This document shows positions 27,062 through 35,173 of a stretch of DNA of 64,000 nucleotides, in pieces. Every line of letters begins with the position of its first letter. The stretch's first letter is position 1. Made by a program: the position numbers and the translations under genes. The notes under the pieces were generated by a model. The model did not search any database, had not been told where the DNA came from, and saw only the letters and a program-made list of their open reading frames with translations. Source of the DNA: Flavobacterium jumunjinense. Its GTDB lineage: Bacteria > Bacteroidota > Bacteroidia > Flavobacteriales > Flavobacteriaceae. The stretch is from positions 2,170,001-2,234,000 of the forward strand of contig NZ_CP091285.1 in the NCBI RefSeq assembly GCF_021650975.2. Reading direction: 5' to 3'.

Positions 27062-28075
27062 ATGAAAATACTAGTAACAGGAGGTCTAGGTTTTATAGGT
27101 TCACATACCGTTGTAGAATTACAAAACGAAGGTTTAGAAGTTATTGTTATAGATAATTTATCCAATTCATCTGAAGATGTTTTAAAAGGTATTTTTAATA
27201 TAACAGGAAAGAAACCGCTATTCGAGAAGTTAGATTTACGGAATAAAACATCTGTTCAAAATTTTTTTAAAAAACACAATGATATTCAAGGTGTAATTCA
27301 TTTTGCAGCATCAAAAGCAGTAGGAGAAAGCGTAGAAGACCCATTGTTGTATTATGAAAATAATATTAATACATTAGTATATCTTTTACAAGAATTGAAA
27401 GAACTGTCTGATGCGAATTTTATTTTTAGTTCTTCATGTACTGTTTATGGTCAAGCCGAAAAAATGCCAATAACTGAAAACGCGGCTGTTCAAGAAGCAA
27501 TGTCTCCTTATGGAAATACCAAACAAATAGGTGAGGAAATAATTACTGATGTTGCTAAAGTTACGAGCTTAAATGCTATTTTATTACGTTATTTTAATCC
27601 AATTGGAGCACATCCTTCAGCAGAAATAGGAGAATTACCCCTTGGTGTTCCCCAAAATCTTGTGCCATATATAACACAAACAGCTTTAGGCTTACGTAAA
27701 GAATTGTCAGTATTCGGAAACGATTACCCTACTCCAGATGGAACTGCTATTCGTGATTATATTCATGTTATAGATTTAGCAAAAGCTCATGTAATTGCCT
27801 TAAAACGTTTGTTAAACAAGCAGAATTTAGAAAAAGTAGAAACCTTTAATTTAGGAACTGGAACTGGAAGTTCTGTTTTAGAAGTGATTACTACTTTTGA
27901 AAAAGTATCAGGTCATAAGTTAAATTACAAAATTGTAGATAGAAGAGAAGGTGATATTACAGAAGCGTATGCTAACATAGATAAAGCAAATAATATTCTT
28001 GGTTGGAAAGCTAATCTTTCTCTTGAAGATGCTTTAGCAAGTGCATGGAAATGGGAACAGAAGAGTAGGAGTTAA
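27062..28075 (+). CDS. galE: UDP-glucose 4-epimerase
   Basis: 337 residues, the usual GalE length. An extended SDR with the NAD motif TGGLGFIGSHT at the N-terminus, VIDNLSNSS, the Ser/Thr of FSSSCTVYG and the catalytic YGNTK (Tyr-x-x-x-Lys), then LRYFNPIGAHPSAEIGE and RDYIHVIDLAKAH. It interconverts UDP-glucose and UDP-galactose in the cytoplasm. Separated from the upstream aminotransferase by a terminator-like hairpin, so it may have its own promoter. Confidence 0.96.
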   Translation: MKILVTGGLGFIGSHTVVELQNEGLEVIVIDNLSNSSEDVLKGIFNITGKKPLFEKLDLRNKTSVQNFFKKHNDIQGVIHFAASKAVGESVEDPLLYYENNINTLVYLLQELKELSDANFIFSSSCTVYGQAEKMPITENAAVQEAMSPYGNTKQIGEEIITDVAKVTSLNAILLRYFNPIGAHPSAEIGELPLGVPQNLVPYITQTALGLRKELSVFGNDYPTPDGTAIRDYIHVIDLAKAHVIALKRLLNKQNLEKVETFNLGTGTGSSVLEVITTFEKVSGHKLNYKIVDRREGDITEAYANIDKANNILGWKANLSLEDALASAWKWEQKSRS

Positions 28076-28159
28076 TTTCATAACTTATATTTAACGCTTG
28101 ATTAATGAGAAAATAGAAAAAAATAGAGTGTTTTGTGCTACAAACAAATATACTTTAAA

Positions 28160-29353
28160 ATGATTCTAAGAAATTCAATTTTTTCAATGATTGCTTTGTT
28201 AGCAATAGCTTGTAATGGAGATGATGCTATCGACGACCAAGGAGTTCCTGTGTCAAAATACCCTACACTTTCAGGAAAATCTCCATTAATTGTAGCGCAT
28301 AGAGGTGCTTCTGGTTATTTACCAGAACACACTATAGCTTCCTATACGAAGGCAATAGAACTAGGCGCAGATTTTATTGAACCCGATTTGGTAATGACTT
28401 CAGATGGCGTTTTGGTGGTAAGACACGAACCAATGCTTTCTGGAACTACAAATGTTGCAGATGTCCTTGCTTTTGCTTCAAAAAAAACAACTAAAGATAT
28501 TGATGGAGCAATGGTTGAAGATTGGTTTGTTTCAGATTTCACTTTGGCAGAAATTAAGCAATTAAAGGCAAAACAGGCATTCTCAGAACGATCGCAACAA
28601 TTCAATAACCTATATGAAATACCAACATTTGCAGAAGTAATTGCTTTAGCGAAAGAAAAATCGGCACAATTAGGAAGAACAATTGGTATTTATCCAGAAA
28701 CGAAACACCCTGCTTATCATGAAGCGTTGAACTTAAAAATTTCAGATAAATTATTAGAAGAATTAACAGCAGCAGGTTGGAATAATGAATCATCACCAGT
28801 TTATGTGCAGTCTTTTGAAGTGTCTAATTTGCAATATATTCGATCAAAATCTACAGTTAAAATTATCCAATTATTAAGTTGTTATGATGTGGCATTAAAT
28901 GGAGACTTGATTTTTGATGTGCCAACAGGTGAAACAGTCTCTTACGGTAAGCCATACGATTGGCATTTACAAGGTGATACAAGAGACTATAGTTTCTTTA
29001 CTACCGATGCAGGTTTAGATTTTGTAAAAACCTATGCAAATGGAGTTGGACCATGGAAACCTTTTATCATTTCTTATAAAGGAACAGATGCAAATAATGA
29101 CGGAATTGCAGACGACTTAAATGCAGACGGAAAAATAAACGATGCAGATAAGGAAGCAATTGCACCAAGTAACCTAATAACCAAAGCACATACTAGAGGA
29201 CTACAAGTCCATGCCTATACTTTTAGAAATGAAGGCAGAAGACTATTGAGTAATTATCATAATAATCCAATTTTAGAATATCAAGCTTTTTATAATTTAG
29301 GTCTAGATGGTTTGTTTACAGATTTTACAGATACTGCTGTAATGGCAAAATAA
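28160..29353 (+). CDS. Glycerophosphodiester phosphodiesterase, lipoprotein (GlpQ family)
   Basis: 397 residues from the ATG at 28160, which gives a proper lipoprotein signal (MILRNSIFSMIALLAIAC; lipobox IAC) and is preferred to the upstream TTG. Catalytic GDPD motifs: AHRGASGYLPEHT, the metal ligands EPDLVMTSDGVLVVRHEP, and YPETKHP. It hydrolyses glycerophosphodiesters to glycerol-3-phosphate and an alcohol. A Ca2+-loop-like insert rich in Asp/Asn (DANNDGIADDLNADGKINDAD) occurs near residue 310-335. It is followed by an unusually strong hairpin and stands alone. Confidence 0.93.
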   Translation: MILRNSIFSMIALLAIACNGDDAIDDQGVPVSKYPTLSGKSPLIVAHRGASGYLPEHTIASYTKAIELGADFIEPDLVMTSDGVLVVRHEPMLSGTTNVADVLAFASKKTTKDIDGAMVEDWFVSDFTLAEIKQLKAKQAFSERSQQFNNLYEIPTFAEVIALAKEKSAQLGRTIGIYPETKHPAYHEALNLKISDKLLEELTAAGWNNESSPVYVQSFEVSNLQYIRSKSTVKIIQLLSCYDVALNGDLIFDVPTGETVSYGKPYDWHLQGDTRDYSFFTTDAGLDFVKTYANGVGPWKPFIISYKGTDANNDGIADDLNADGKINDADKEAIAPSNLITKAHTRGLQVHAYTFRNEGRRLLSNYHNNPILEYQAFYNLGLDGLFTDFTDTAVMAK

Positions 29354-29369
29354 GTTATTGAAATAGATT

Positions 29370-29418
29370 AGCAGAACAGGAATTGAATATTTTTTATTCA
29401 ATTCCTGTTCTGCTTTAA
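29370..29418 (+). terminator. Strong terminator hairpin, perfect 20-bp stem
   Basis: Arms 29370-29389 (AGCAGAACAGGAATTGAATA) and 29395-29414 are perfectly complementary with a TTTTT loop; TTAAAT follows. The remaining 29415-29681 holds no gene that I can see; it contains one TAnnTTTG match (TAAATTTG, 29477-29484) and T-rich DNA. Confidence 0.75.
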
Positions 29419-29681
29419 ATCAAAAATCATTTTTTAGGAGAATAAAATCATTTGGAAAAAAGCACCTTAGGTCTATTAAATTTGTCATTGTTTCGCGCTT
29501 CACATTCATAGAATATTGTTTCTGTCAGGGCTATAAAGGTCGTTTTAATCTCTAAACATTATTGTGGTTATTGGAAAACGAAAAATTAGAGATAACATTA
29601 AAAAACGCTACGATTTTATTGTTTATTATTTTTAATATGTTTTATTTCGTTACTTTGTTTTTTTTAAAATAAGTTAGTTAC

Positions 29682-30806
29682 ATGTTTTTAATATTTGGAA
29701 TTTTTGTTGCTGTTTTTCTTTCGCTACTTCTATTAATAAAAAAGAAAAAATCACCTGCTGATAAAATTCTTGTTGTTTGGCTCATTTTTATTTCTGTACT
29801 TCAAATATTACGCTATTTTTTAGAGACGGGTTATTTTTTTGAGCATCCACATTGGCTTGGCATTGGTTTATCCTTACCAGTATTACATGGAGTTCTGCTG
29901 TATTTCTATGTTATTGAAATTACTGGAAATACAATTAAAAGAAAAAGCACAATATTTCTACACTTCATACCATCTATAGCCTTAACTTTATTAGCAATTC
30001 CTTTTTACAAATTAACTGGTGCACAAAAAATAGCTGTTTATCAAAACAACGGAGAAGGTTTCGAATGGTATGTATTGCTAGAGGGTTTGTTAGTAATAAT
30101 ATCAGGTTTAACCTATTCTATTTGGTCTTTAATAATTATAAACAAACATCAAAAAAATATAAAAGATAGATTTTCAAATACAGATAAAAAGGAACTACAT
30201 TGGTTAAAGTGCTTATCAATTGGTAATGGTATTATATACATTTTATCTCTTTTCTTTGAAAATAATGTCACCTATACTGCAATAGTTATCTTAGTCCTCT
30301 TTATTGGTTTTTTTGGAATTAATCAGTTGAAAATTTTTTATTCTAATACTGATACAGTCGATACATCAGAAAAAGACTTTACTACAGAAAATCAAAGAGT
30401 AAATACCACTGAAATTCCTAAAAAAAATAGTTCTAAGGAAAAATATGCAAAATCTGGATTAAATGAAGATATGGCTTCGGAGATCTATACTGCTCTAAAA
30501 GATTTCATGGAGGAAAGTTCATGTTATAAAAATCAAGAACTCACATTAATAGAGTTATCAAAAAGTTTGAAAGTACACCCTAACCATTTATCTCAAGTTA
30601 TTAACGAAATGGAAGGAAAGAATTTTTATAATTATATTAATTCCCTTCGAATAAATGAGTTTATCAAAATAGCTTCTAAAGCAGAAAATAAAAAATTCAC
30701 TATGATTTCTCTAGCCTATGATTGTGGGTTTAATACAAAATCTACATTCAATAAGCATTTTAAATTACAAACAGGAAAAACACCAACCGAATTTTTTAAA
30801 TCATAA
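29682..30806 (+). CDS. Membrane-bound AraC family transcriptional regulator
   Basis: 374 residues. The N-terminal ~230 residues contain about six to seven hydrophobic helices (FLIFGIFVAVFLSLLLLI, ILVVWLIFISVLQIL, and others). A polar linker follows (~235-265), then a C-terminal AraC HTH domain: LTLIELSKSLKVHPNHLSQ as first helix-turn-helix and FTMISLAYDCGFNTKSTFN / HFKLQTGKTPTEF as the second, the usual signature. Regulators of this build are common in Bacteroidota and presumably sense a membrane signal. It lies 285 bases upstream of the small lipoprotein/RiPP locus on the same strand, but no direct link is shown. Confidence 0.92.
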   Translation: MFLIFGIFVAVFLSLLLLIKKKKSPADKILVVWLIFISVLQILRYFLETGYFFEHPHWLGIGLSLPVLHGVLLYFYVIEITGNTIKRKSTIFLHFIPSIALTLLAIPFYKLTGAQKIAVYQNNGEGFEWYVLLEGLLVIISGLTYSIWSLIIINKHQKNIKDRFSNTDKKELHWLKCLSIGNGIIYILSLFFENNVTYTAIVILVLFIGFFGINQLKIFYSNTDTVDTSEKDFTTENQRVNTTEIPKKNSSKEKYAKSGLNEDMASEIYTALKDFMEESSCYKNQELTLIELSKSLKVHPNHLSQVINEMEGKNFYNYINSLRINEFIKIASKAENKKFTMISLAYDCGFNTKSTFNKHFKLQTGKTPTEFFKS

Positions 30807-31091
30807 ATTTCACTAGTTGTTGCATATTATAGCAAATTCAAACAAGCCATAGTGTTGCTTTTCTTCCATAAAATTCATTTTGCCTGTAAATGTGTACCTT
30901 TTTTACTAACAATTATAATGCTCTCTAAACCATTGTATTTACTCGTTTTTTTAGTAAAAATAGATAAGCAAATACCACTATTTTTGCCTTACTTGTAGGC
31001 GCATCCCATTAATATTAAAATCTAACACATCTTTGTTGAAAAAATAAGCGACATGAAATAGTTCATTCGCTAAAATTAAAATTTTATACAA

Positions 31092-31283
31092 ATGAAAACA
31101 AAGAATTTTTATTTTACTGTTGCAATCTTAATTTTAATATTGAGTTCATGTCATAGACCTGACGACAATTTTATTGAAAGAAATGATGATGATGGGGATG
31201 GCGTAATAAACGTTATTGACGAATGTGAAAGAACACCATTGGGAGTTCCTGTTGATAGCGTAGGGTGTCCTTTAGAAGATTAA
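31092..31283 (+). CDS. Small lipoprotein with a thrombospondin type-3-like Ca2+ repeat
   Basis: 63 residues: signal MKTKNFYFTVAILILILSSC with lipobox Cys at about 20, then one calcium-binding type-3-like repeat (DDDGDGVINVIDECERTP) ending GVPVDSVGCP, as found in OmpA-like and adhesion proteins. Only one repeat is present and there is no further domain, so it is either a tiny surface lipoprotein or the remnant of a longer protein. It precedes the candidate RiPP precursor by 238 bases, a gap in which I see no gene. Confidence 0.7.
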   Translation: MKTKNFYFTVAILILILSSCHRPDDNFIERNDDDGDGVINVIDECERTPLGVPVDSVGCPLED

Positions 31284-31521
31284 TGTTTTTTTAAATAATT
31301 ATTGTTTATTAATGGTATAGCTAACAACAAATTAAAGATAAAGATGATTTTCTAAAAAAGAAAATGAGTGCTATTTAATTAGTTGTGATTCCTTTTTTTA
31401 AAATACTTGTTGTTTTTTGGGTAATGGTTTCTAGTTTTTTACACTTACTAGTAGATCGATCATATTGGAAGAACCCGAAAATCCAACGTAATAGAGTAGG
31501 GAATTGAAAAAATAGTATATC

Positions 31522-31749
31522 ATGAAAACAAAGAAAGTAACATTTGGGAAAAGTTTAGAAAACTTAACAAAGTATCAATTCGAATTTTTACAAAATATTA
31601 AAGGAGGAGTGCCTAATGTACCAATTGTAATACATATTCCAACAAGAGCTAATCCTTCTTGTGTAGAAGGTTATGAATGGAATGAAGTTTTAAAGAGATG
31701 CGTTAGAACTGGAGTAGCAGAAAGTTTAGATCAAATTAGAACAAATTAA
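31522..31749 (+). CDS. Candidate RiPP precursor peptide with Gly-Gly leader
   Basis: 75 residues. The N-terminal 29 (MKTKKVTFGK, LENLTKYQFEFLQNIKGG) look like a Bacteroidota double-glycine leader ending LQNIKGG. The predicted core of 46 residues starts VPNVPIVIHIPTRANPSC and contains two Cys (residues 47 and 60) around GYEWNEVLKR, with one Tyr and one Trp. A terminator follows immediately and a radical SAM/SPASM gene starts 64 bases after its stop, the classic precursor-maturase order. The product is unknown. Leader type and gene order support the call; the modification and cleavage site are inferred. Confidence 0.75.
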   Translation: MKTKKVTFGKSLENLTKYQFEFLQNIKGGVPNVPIVIHIPTRANPSCVEGYEWNEVLKRCVRTGVAESLDQIRTN

Positions 31750-31758
31750 TACTCAAGT

Positions 31759-31794
31759 ACAAGAGGTTGCACGTTTTGCAACCTCTTGTTTTTA
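31759..31794 (+). terminator. Terminator between RiPP precursor and maturase
   Basis: 13-bp perfect stem (ACAAGAGGTTGCA, 31759-31771; TGCAACCTCTTGT, 31777-31789), 5-base loop, then TTTT. Partial read-through would make much more precursor than enzyme mRNA. Confidence 0.85.
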
Positions 31795-31812
31795 ACCTTC
31801 AAAAATTGAATC

Positions 31813-33042
31813 ATGTATATATTTAATTCATTGGTTTTAAAGATAGCAAGTCGTTGTAATTTAAACTGTTCATACTGCTTTATGTACAACCTTGGCGACG
31901 ATTCCTATAAAAATCAGCCAAAGTTCATGAGTGAAGACACAATTGATGCTGTCATTGAAAAAGCAAAGCTATATATTATAAAAAACAAACTCACAACGTT
32001 TAATTTTCTATTTCATGGAGGAGAACCTTTATTAATGGAGAAAAAACGATTTAAAGAGATGCTTCAAAAGCTAAAGGCAATCGAAGGAATAGTTAAGGGA
32101 CTTAAAGTTTCTTTCAGTATTCAAACAAATGGAATATTATTAGATGAAGAATGGTGCATGCTTCTTTTAGAAAATGAAGTAGAAATAGGCATAAGTATAG
32201 ACAGTACAGAAGAATCTCATGATAAATATAGAGTAGATCATAAAGGAAATGGAAGTTATACAGCTGTAAAAAAAGCAATTGATTTAGTAAAGGAAATTAC
32301 AAAAAGAGCCGATGTTATTACCGTTATGGATGTAGATGAAAATCCTGATAAAGTATATAAAAGTCTAAAAAGCTTAAACGTAGATTCTGTTAATTTCTTA
32401 ATTAAAGACTTCACGCATGCTAATTTTCCATACAAAGATGCTTTAGATTATAATCAACCCTATGCCGATTTTTTAATTCGATTATTTGATCTTTGGTTTG
32501 ATGATAAAGAGAAAATTGATATACCTCTTTTCGTAGGTTATATTAACGTGATTTTAGGTTTCGCAAATTTTGATGATATTAACTCTAATGAACTTAAATC
32601 TTTGGTAATTGAAACCAATGGTGAAATAGAACCAATAGACTCTTTAAAAGCATGTGGACAAGAGTTTACTAAGACAAATATTACTATAAAAAACAACGTA
32701 CTAGAAGAAGTCTTTAATTCATCTGTAGCAAACTTATACTTTAATGAAAGCATGAAAGTGTGTGATCAATGCAATCAATGTCCAATTTTTGAAATTTGCT
32801 TAGGTGGAAGATTAGTTCATAGATATAATAAGAATAATGGGTTCGATAATCCCTCAGTATATTGTGAAGATCTAGTTAAGTTTATTAGTCATATTCAGAA
32901 TAAAATGTTAGATGTATTTCCAGATATTGAAGAAAACGAAATTGAACGATTAAATTATAAAGAGATTCTAGCCTTTAACAAAGCAAATACATTTAGTAAA
33001 TTAGAGAATGAAAATCTAAAATTGTATAAAAAAGCGATATAA
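31813..33042 (+). CDS. Radical SAM/SPASM peptide maturase, FxsB-like
   Basis: 409 residues. The radical SAM cluster motif CNLNCSYC (C15-x3-C19-x2-C22) sits in VLKIASRCNLNC, followed by FLFHGGEPLLM (GGE motif) and SIQTNG. The C-terminal SPASM region has Cys in KACGQEF, VCDQCNQCPIFEIC, and the ending GGRLVHRYNKNNGFDNPSVYC, which resembles the FxsB family of cyclophane-forming maturases. It probably binds three Fe-S clusters and installs a carbon-based crosslink on the adjacent precursor, with aromatic residues of the core as likely targets. No transporter or protease gene adjoins it. Radical SAM/SPASM is firm; the FxsB-like subclass is moderately sure. Confidence 0.92.
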   Translation: MYIFNSLVLKIASRCNLNCSYCFMYNLGDDSYKNQPKFMSEDTIDAVIEKAKLYIIKNKLTTFNFLFHGGEPLLMEKKRFKEMLQKLKAIEGIVKGLKVSFSIQTNGILLDEEWCMLLLENEVEIGISIDSTEESHDKYRVDHKGNGSYTAVKKAIDLVKEITKRADVITVMDVDENPDKVYKSLKSLNVDSVNFLIKDFTHANFPYKDALDYNQPYADFLIRLFDLWFDDKEKIDIPLFVGYINVILGFANFDDINSNELKSLVIETNGEIEPIDSLKACGQEFTKTNITIKNNVLEEVFNSSVANLYFNESMKVCDQCNQCPIFEICLGGRLVHRYNKNNGFDNPSVYCEDLVKFISHIQNKMLDVFPDIEENEIERLNYKEILAFNKANTFSKLENENLKLYKKAI

Positions 33043-33185
33043 AACTACAACGAATGTAGTCCTATTTGCTTTTTGAAAACAAAAACTTTTAAGGCACAAT
33101 ATTTTTTTATAAATCCAATAAGAACCAATTCGTATATTTTTTTACGAATAAGTAAATAACAATCATTCTGTTTAATAAAAATTTA

Positions 33186-33863
33186 TTAAATCTTCAATAA
33201 CAAATTAGCATCTGGACAATTTACTTTAAAGAACTCCAAATCATTCAAGCTACAAACACCAGGGTAATCTCCTTTTTTGCCTTGCATATCCTGTATAATT
33301 TGAAAATGTAAATGAGGAGCATAATCACCATTAATTGGTGGTGCACCCAATTGTGCAATAACTTCTCCTTTTGTAACTATTTGACCTTCTTTCTTGTCTT
33401 TTAAACTATCAATACTCAAATGACCGTATAAAGTATAGAAAGTGATGTCTTCTATCGTGTGCTCTAAAATAATCACAGGACCATAATCGCCTAAAGCAGT
33501 GTTGTTTTGAAAGCTATGTATTCTCCCGTCTAAAGCAGCCAATACATTTGTTCCTGCTTTTATCCAAAGATCCAATCCAATATGAATATTTCTTTCGTCG
33601 GTAACTTCATTTTTAAAAACACTACTTCTTCTGTATAGATTTCGAGTTTCTAAATAACCTCCAAAAGCTACTTTAGCATCATTTTTTGAAAGATGATCTT
33701 CTATGAAATCTTCAAAAATTACTGCATCTGTAACATCTAACGCTATTAGATCAGTGTTTTTTGCAGATAAATCCAAAGCAACATAATCTTTATAAGCAAT
33801 GGAAGCATCAATTACTTTTACATTTTTTTGCGCTAGAAGTATTTTTTCGATAGTTGTATTCAT
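33186..33863 (-). CDS. M23 family metallopeptidase without signal peptide
   Basis: 225 residues. Zinc site of M23/LytM peptidases: HIGLDLW (H-x3-D), LYGHLS and HLHFQ (HxH). The beta-rich fold is recognisable (GTNVLAALDGRI, VIILEH, EGQIVTKGEVIAQLGAPP). Unlike most M23 proteins it has no signal peptide or membrane anchor, so cell-wall access is not obvious. It is the last gene of a three-gene minus-strand unit after a HipA-like kinase and a DUF3037 protein, 10 bases from the latter. Function in that context is unknown. Confidence 0.88.
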   Translation of the reverse strand: MNTTIEKILLAQKNVKVIDASIAYKDYVALDLSAKNTDLIALDVTDAVIFEDFIEDHLSKNDAKVAFGGYLETRNLYRRSSVFKNEVTDERNIHIGLDLWIKAGTNVLAALDGRIHSFQNNTALGDYGPVIILEHTIEDITFYTLYGHLSIDSLKDKKEGQIVTKGEVIAQLGAPPINGDYAPHLHFQIIQDMQGKKGDYPGVCSLNDLEFFKVNCPDANLLLKI

Positions 33864-33873
33864 CTTTTAATTT

Positions 33874-34257
33874 TTATTCGACTAATTCGGTATATAATTT
33901 CTCAAAGGTTGTATCTAAATCGTCACTAAATCCAGAGTGTGGTCTAGAAGTCTGTATACTTGAACTTTTAACAGCTGTAATCCATCTAAAACGTTCGTCT
34001 TTTTCAAATTGAGCAATTGGTCCACCTTCTTTTTTGCCTTCACAAATAGTTACAAGAGCTTCTACATTAATTGTAAGTTGCTCAATGTCAAATTTAGGAC
34101 AGAATAAACTAATTTTCTCTTTCGGAATTTGATAGTGTATGCGTAAATATTTCTGACGTTTACAATAAAGCATTAAACCAATATTTATAAACTCTTCGCG
34201 CTCAACTCTAGGAACAACACGAATTACAGCATAATCATATAAGTGTTTTTCGTGCAT
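33874..34257 (-). CDS. DUF3037 family protein
   Basis: 127 residues: DYAVIRVVPRVEREEFINIGLMLYC at the N-terminus is the DUF3037 hallmark, and DERFRWITAVKSSSIQTSRPHSG the second. No catalytic motif known. Its start overlaps the upstream HipA-like gene by 23 bases, so the two are translationally linked; DUF3037 next to HipA-like kinases is a recurring arrangement, as I recall. Cytoplasmic. Confidence 0.88.
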   Translation of the reverse strand: MHEKHLYDYAVIRVVPRVEREEFINIGLMLYCKRQKYLRIHYQIPKEKISLFCPKFDIEQLTINVEALVTICEGKKEGGPIAQFEKDERFRWITAVKSSSIQTSRPHSGFSDDLDTTFEKLYTELVE

Positions 34258-35023
34258 CTTGCGCTTGTTTTAAAAATAATTCGGCATTTTTTAATCGTAA
34301 CGATAAAAATTGAAAATAAACTTCTTTAATTTCTTCAGCAGTTATTGGCAGTTCTTCCCATTGCAACCAATCTTCAGGAATTTGATCAACAATTTCTTTC
34401 AGAATTAGATCATTTAATTTGGTTGTAAATTCTTTATGAGCTTCCTCTAACTTTGAAGCTTTTGGCAACAAAACATGGTCTTTAATGAATGCAAATGGCG
34501 TTTTTGCAGTAGTTTCCCAATTGGTCCATGAATGATGAAAATAAAAAGAAGCACCATGATCAATTAGCCAAAGCTCCTTGTTCCAAATTAGTAAGTTGGT
34601 ATTCTTGAAAGTTCGATCTACATTAGTAATAAATGCATCTAACCAAACAATTTTAGAAGCTAACAAAGCTTCGCAGTCATTAGCTGCTGCATCATAGGTT
34701 ATCGATCCAGATAAATAATGAAGGCCTAAATTTAATCCTTGACTAGATTTTAATAAATCTTGAATCTCTTCATCTGCTTCTGTTCTTCCAAAGGCTTCAT
34801 CTAAAGTGGCAAAAACTAATTCAGGAATAGGTAGTCCTAAATATTTTGCAATTTGTCCACCCAGAAATTCTGCAATTAATGCTTTCACACCATGACCCGC
34901 TCCACGAAATTTTAAAACATATTTAAATGCGTCATCTGCTTCCGCTAAAGCAGGCAATGAACCTCCTTCTCGTAGCGGAGTAATATAGCGTGTTACATTT
35001 ACGGTTCGTAAATTCAAATTCAT
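34235..35023 (-). CDS. HipA-like kinase family protein
   Basis: 262 residues. A short HipA-type kinase fold: ALIAEFLGGQIAKYLGLPIPE near residue 50-70, the catalytic-loop-like DAFITNVDRTFKNTNLLIWN (Asp, Asn and Arg as in HipA), and the metal-binding LIDHGASFYFHH. It is shorter than HipA (~440), lacks the HipA N-terminal subdomain, and has no HipB-like antitoxin upstream, so a toxin role cannot be assumed. First gene of the unit with DUF3037 and the M23 peptidase; a MITE-like repeat lies just before its start. Confidence 0.82.
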   Translation of the reverse strand: MNLNLRTVNVTRYITPLREGGSLPALAEADDAFKYVLKFRGAGHGVKALIAEFLGGQIAKYLGLPIPELVFATLDEAFGRTEADEEIQDLLKSSQGLNLGLHYLSGSITYDAAANDCEALLASKIVWLDAFITNVDRTFKNTNLLIWNKELWLIDHGASFYFHHSWTNWETTAKTPFAFIKDHVLLPKASKLEEAHKEFTTKLNDLILKEIVDQIPEDWLQWEELPITAEEIKEVYFQFLSLRLKNAELFLKQAQDARKTLI

Positions 35024-35040
35024 ATAGATTGTACGTCGAT

Positions 35041-35109
35041 TTTAACCCAAATTACGCATTAGACTTTGTTATGAGAGTAATAGAATTCAAATGCTTAATT
35101 TGGGTTTAA
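35041..35109. repeat. MITE-like element, short (deleted) copy
   Basis: Ends form an imperfect inverted repeat (AACCCAAATTACGCATT at left, AATGCTTAATTTGGGTT at right). It shares its first 43 bases (one mismatch) and last ~32 bases with the longer copy at 44355-44537. It lies just upstream of the HipA-like gene. Confidence 0.8.
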
Positions 35110-35123
35110 CAAATATAACTAAA

Positions 35124-35154
35124 AAAAACTCCTAAATAATTATAGGAGTTTTCA
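35124..35154 (-). terminator. Terminator for the DUF6503-like lipoprotein gene
   Basis: Stem ACTCCTA (35128-35134) / TAGGAGT (35143-35149) extended by flanking A/T runs. Read on the minus strand it ends in a run of T's. Confidence 0.75.
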
Positions 35155-35173
35155 TATTTTGGTTTAATGTGTA

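Noticed and set aside
28133..28159. Upstream TTG start for the phosphodiesterase
   Set aside because: It adds nine residues before a perfect lipoprotein signal peptide that begins at the ATG at 28160.
30918..30998. 26-codon hydrophobic ORF between the AraC regulator and the small lipoprotein
   Set aside because: No ribosome-site context, no coupling to a neighbour, and likely by chance in T-rich DNA.
34235..35023. Classical HipBA toxin-antitoxin system
   Set aside because: No HipB-like DNA-binding gene adjacent, and the kinase is much shorter than HipA.
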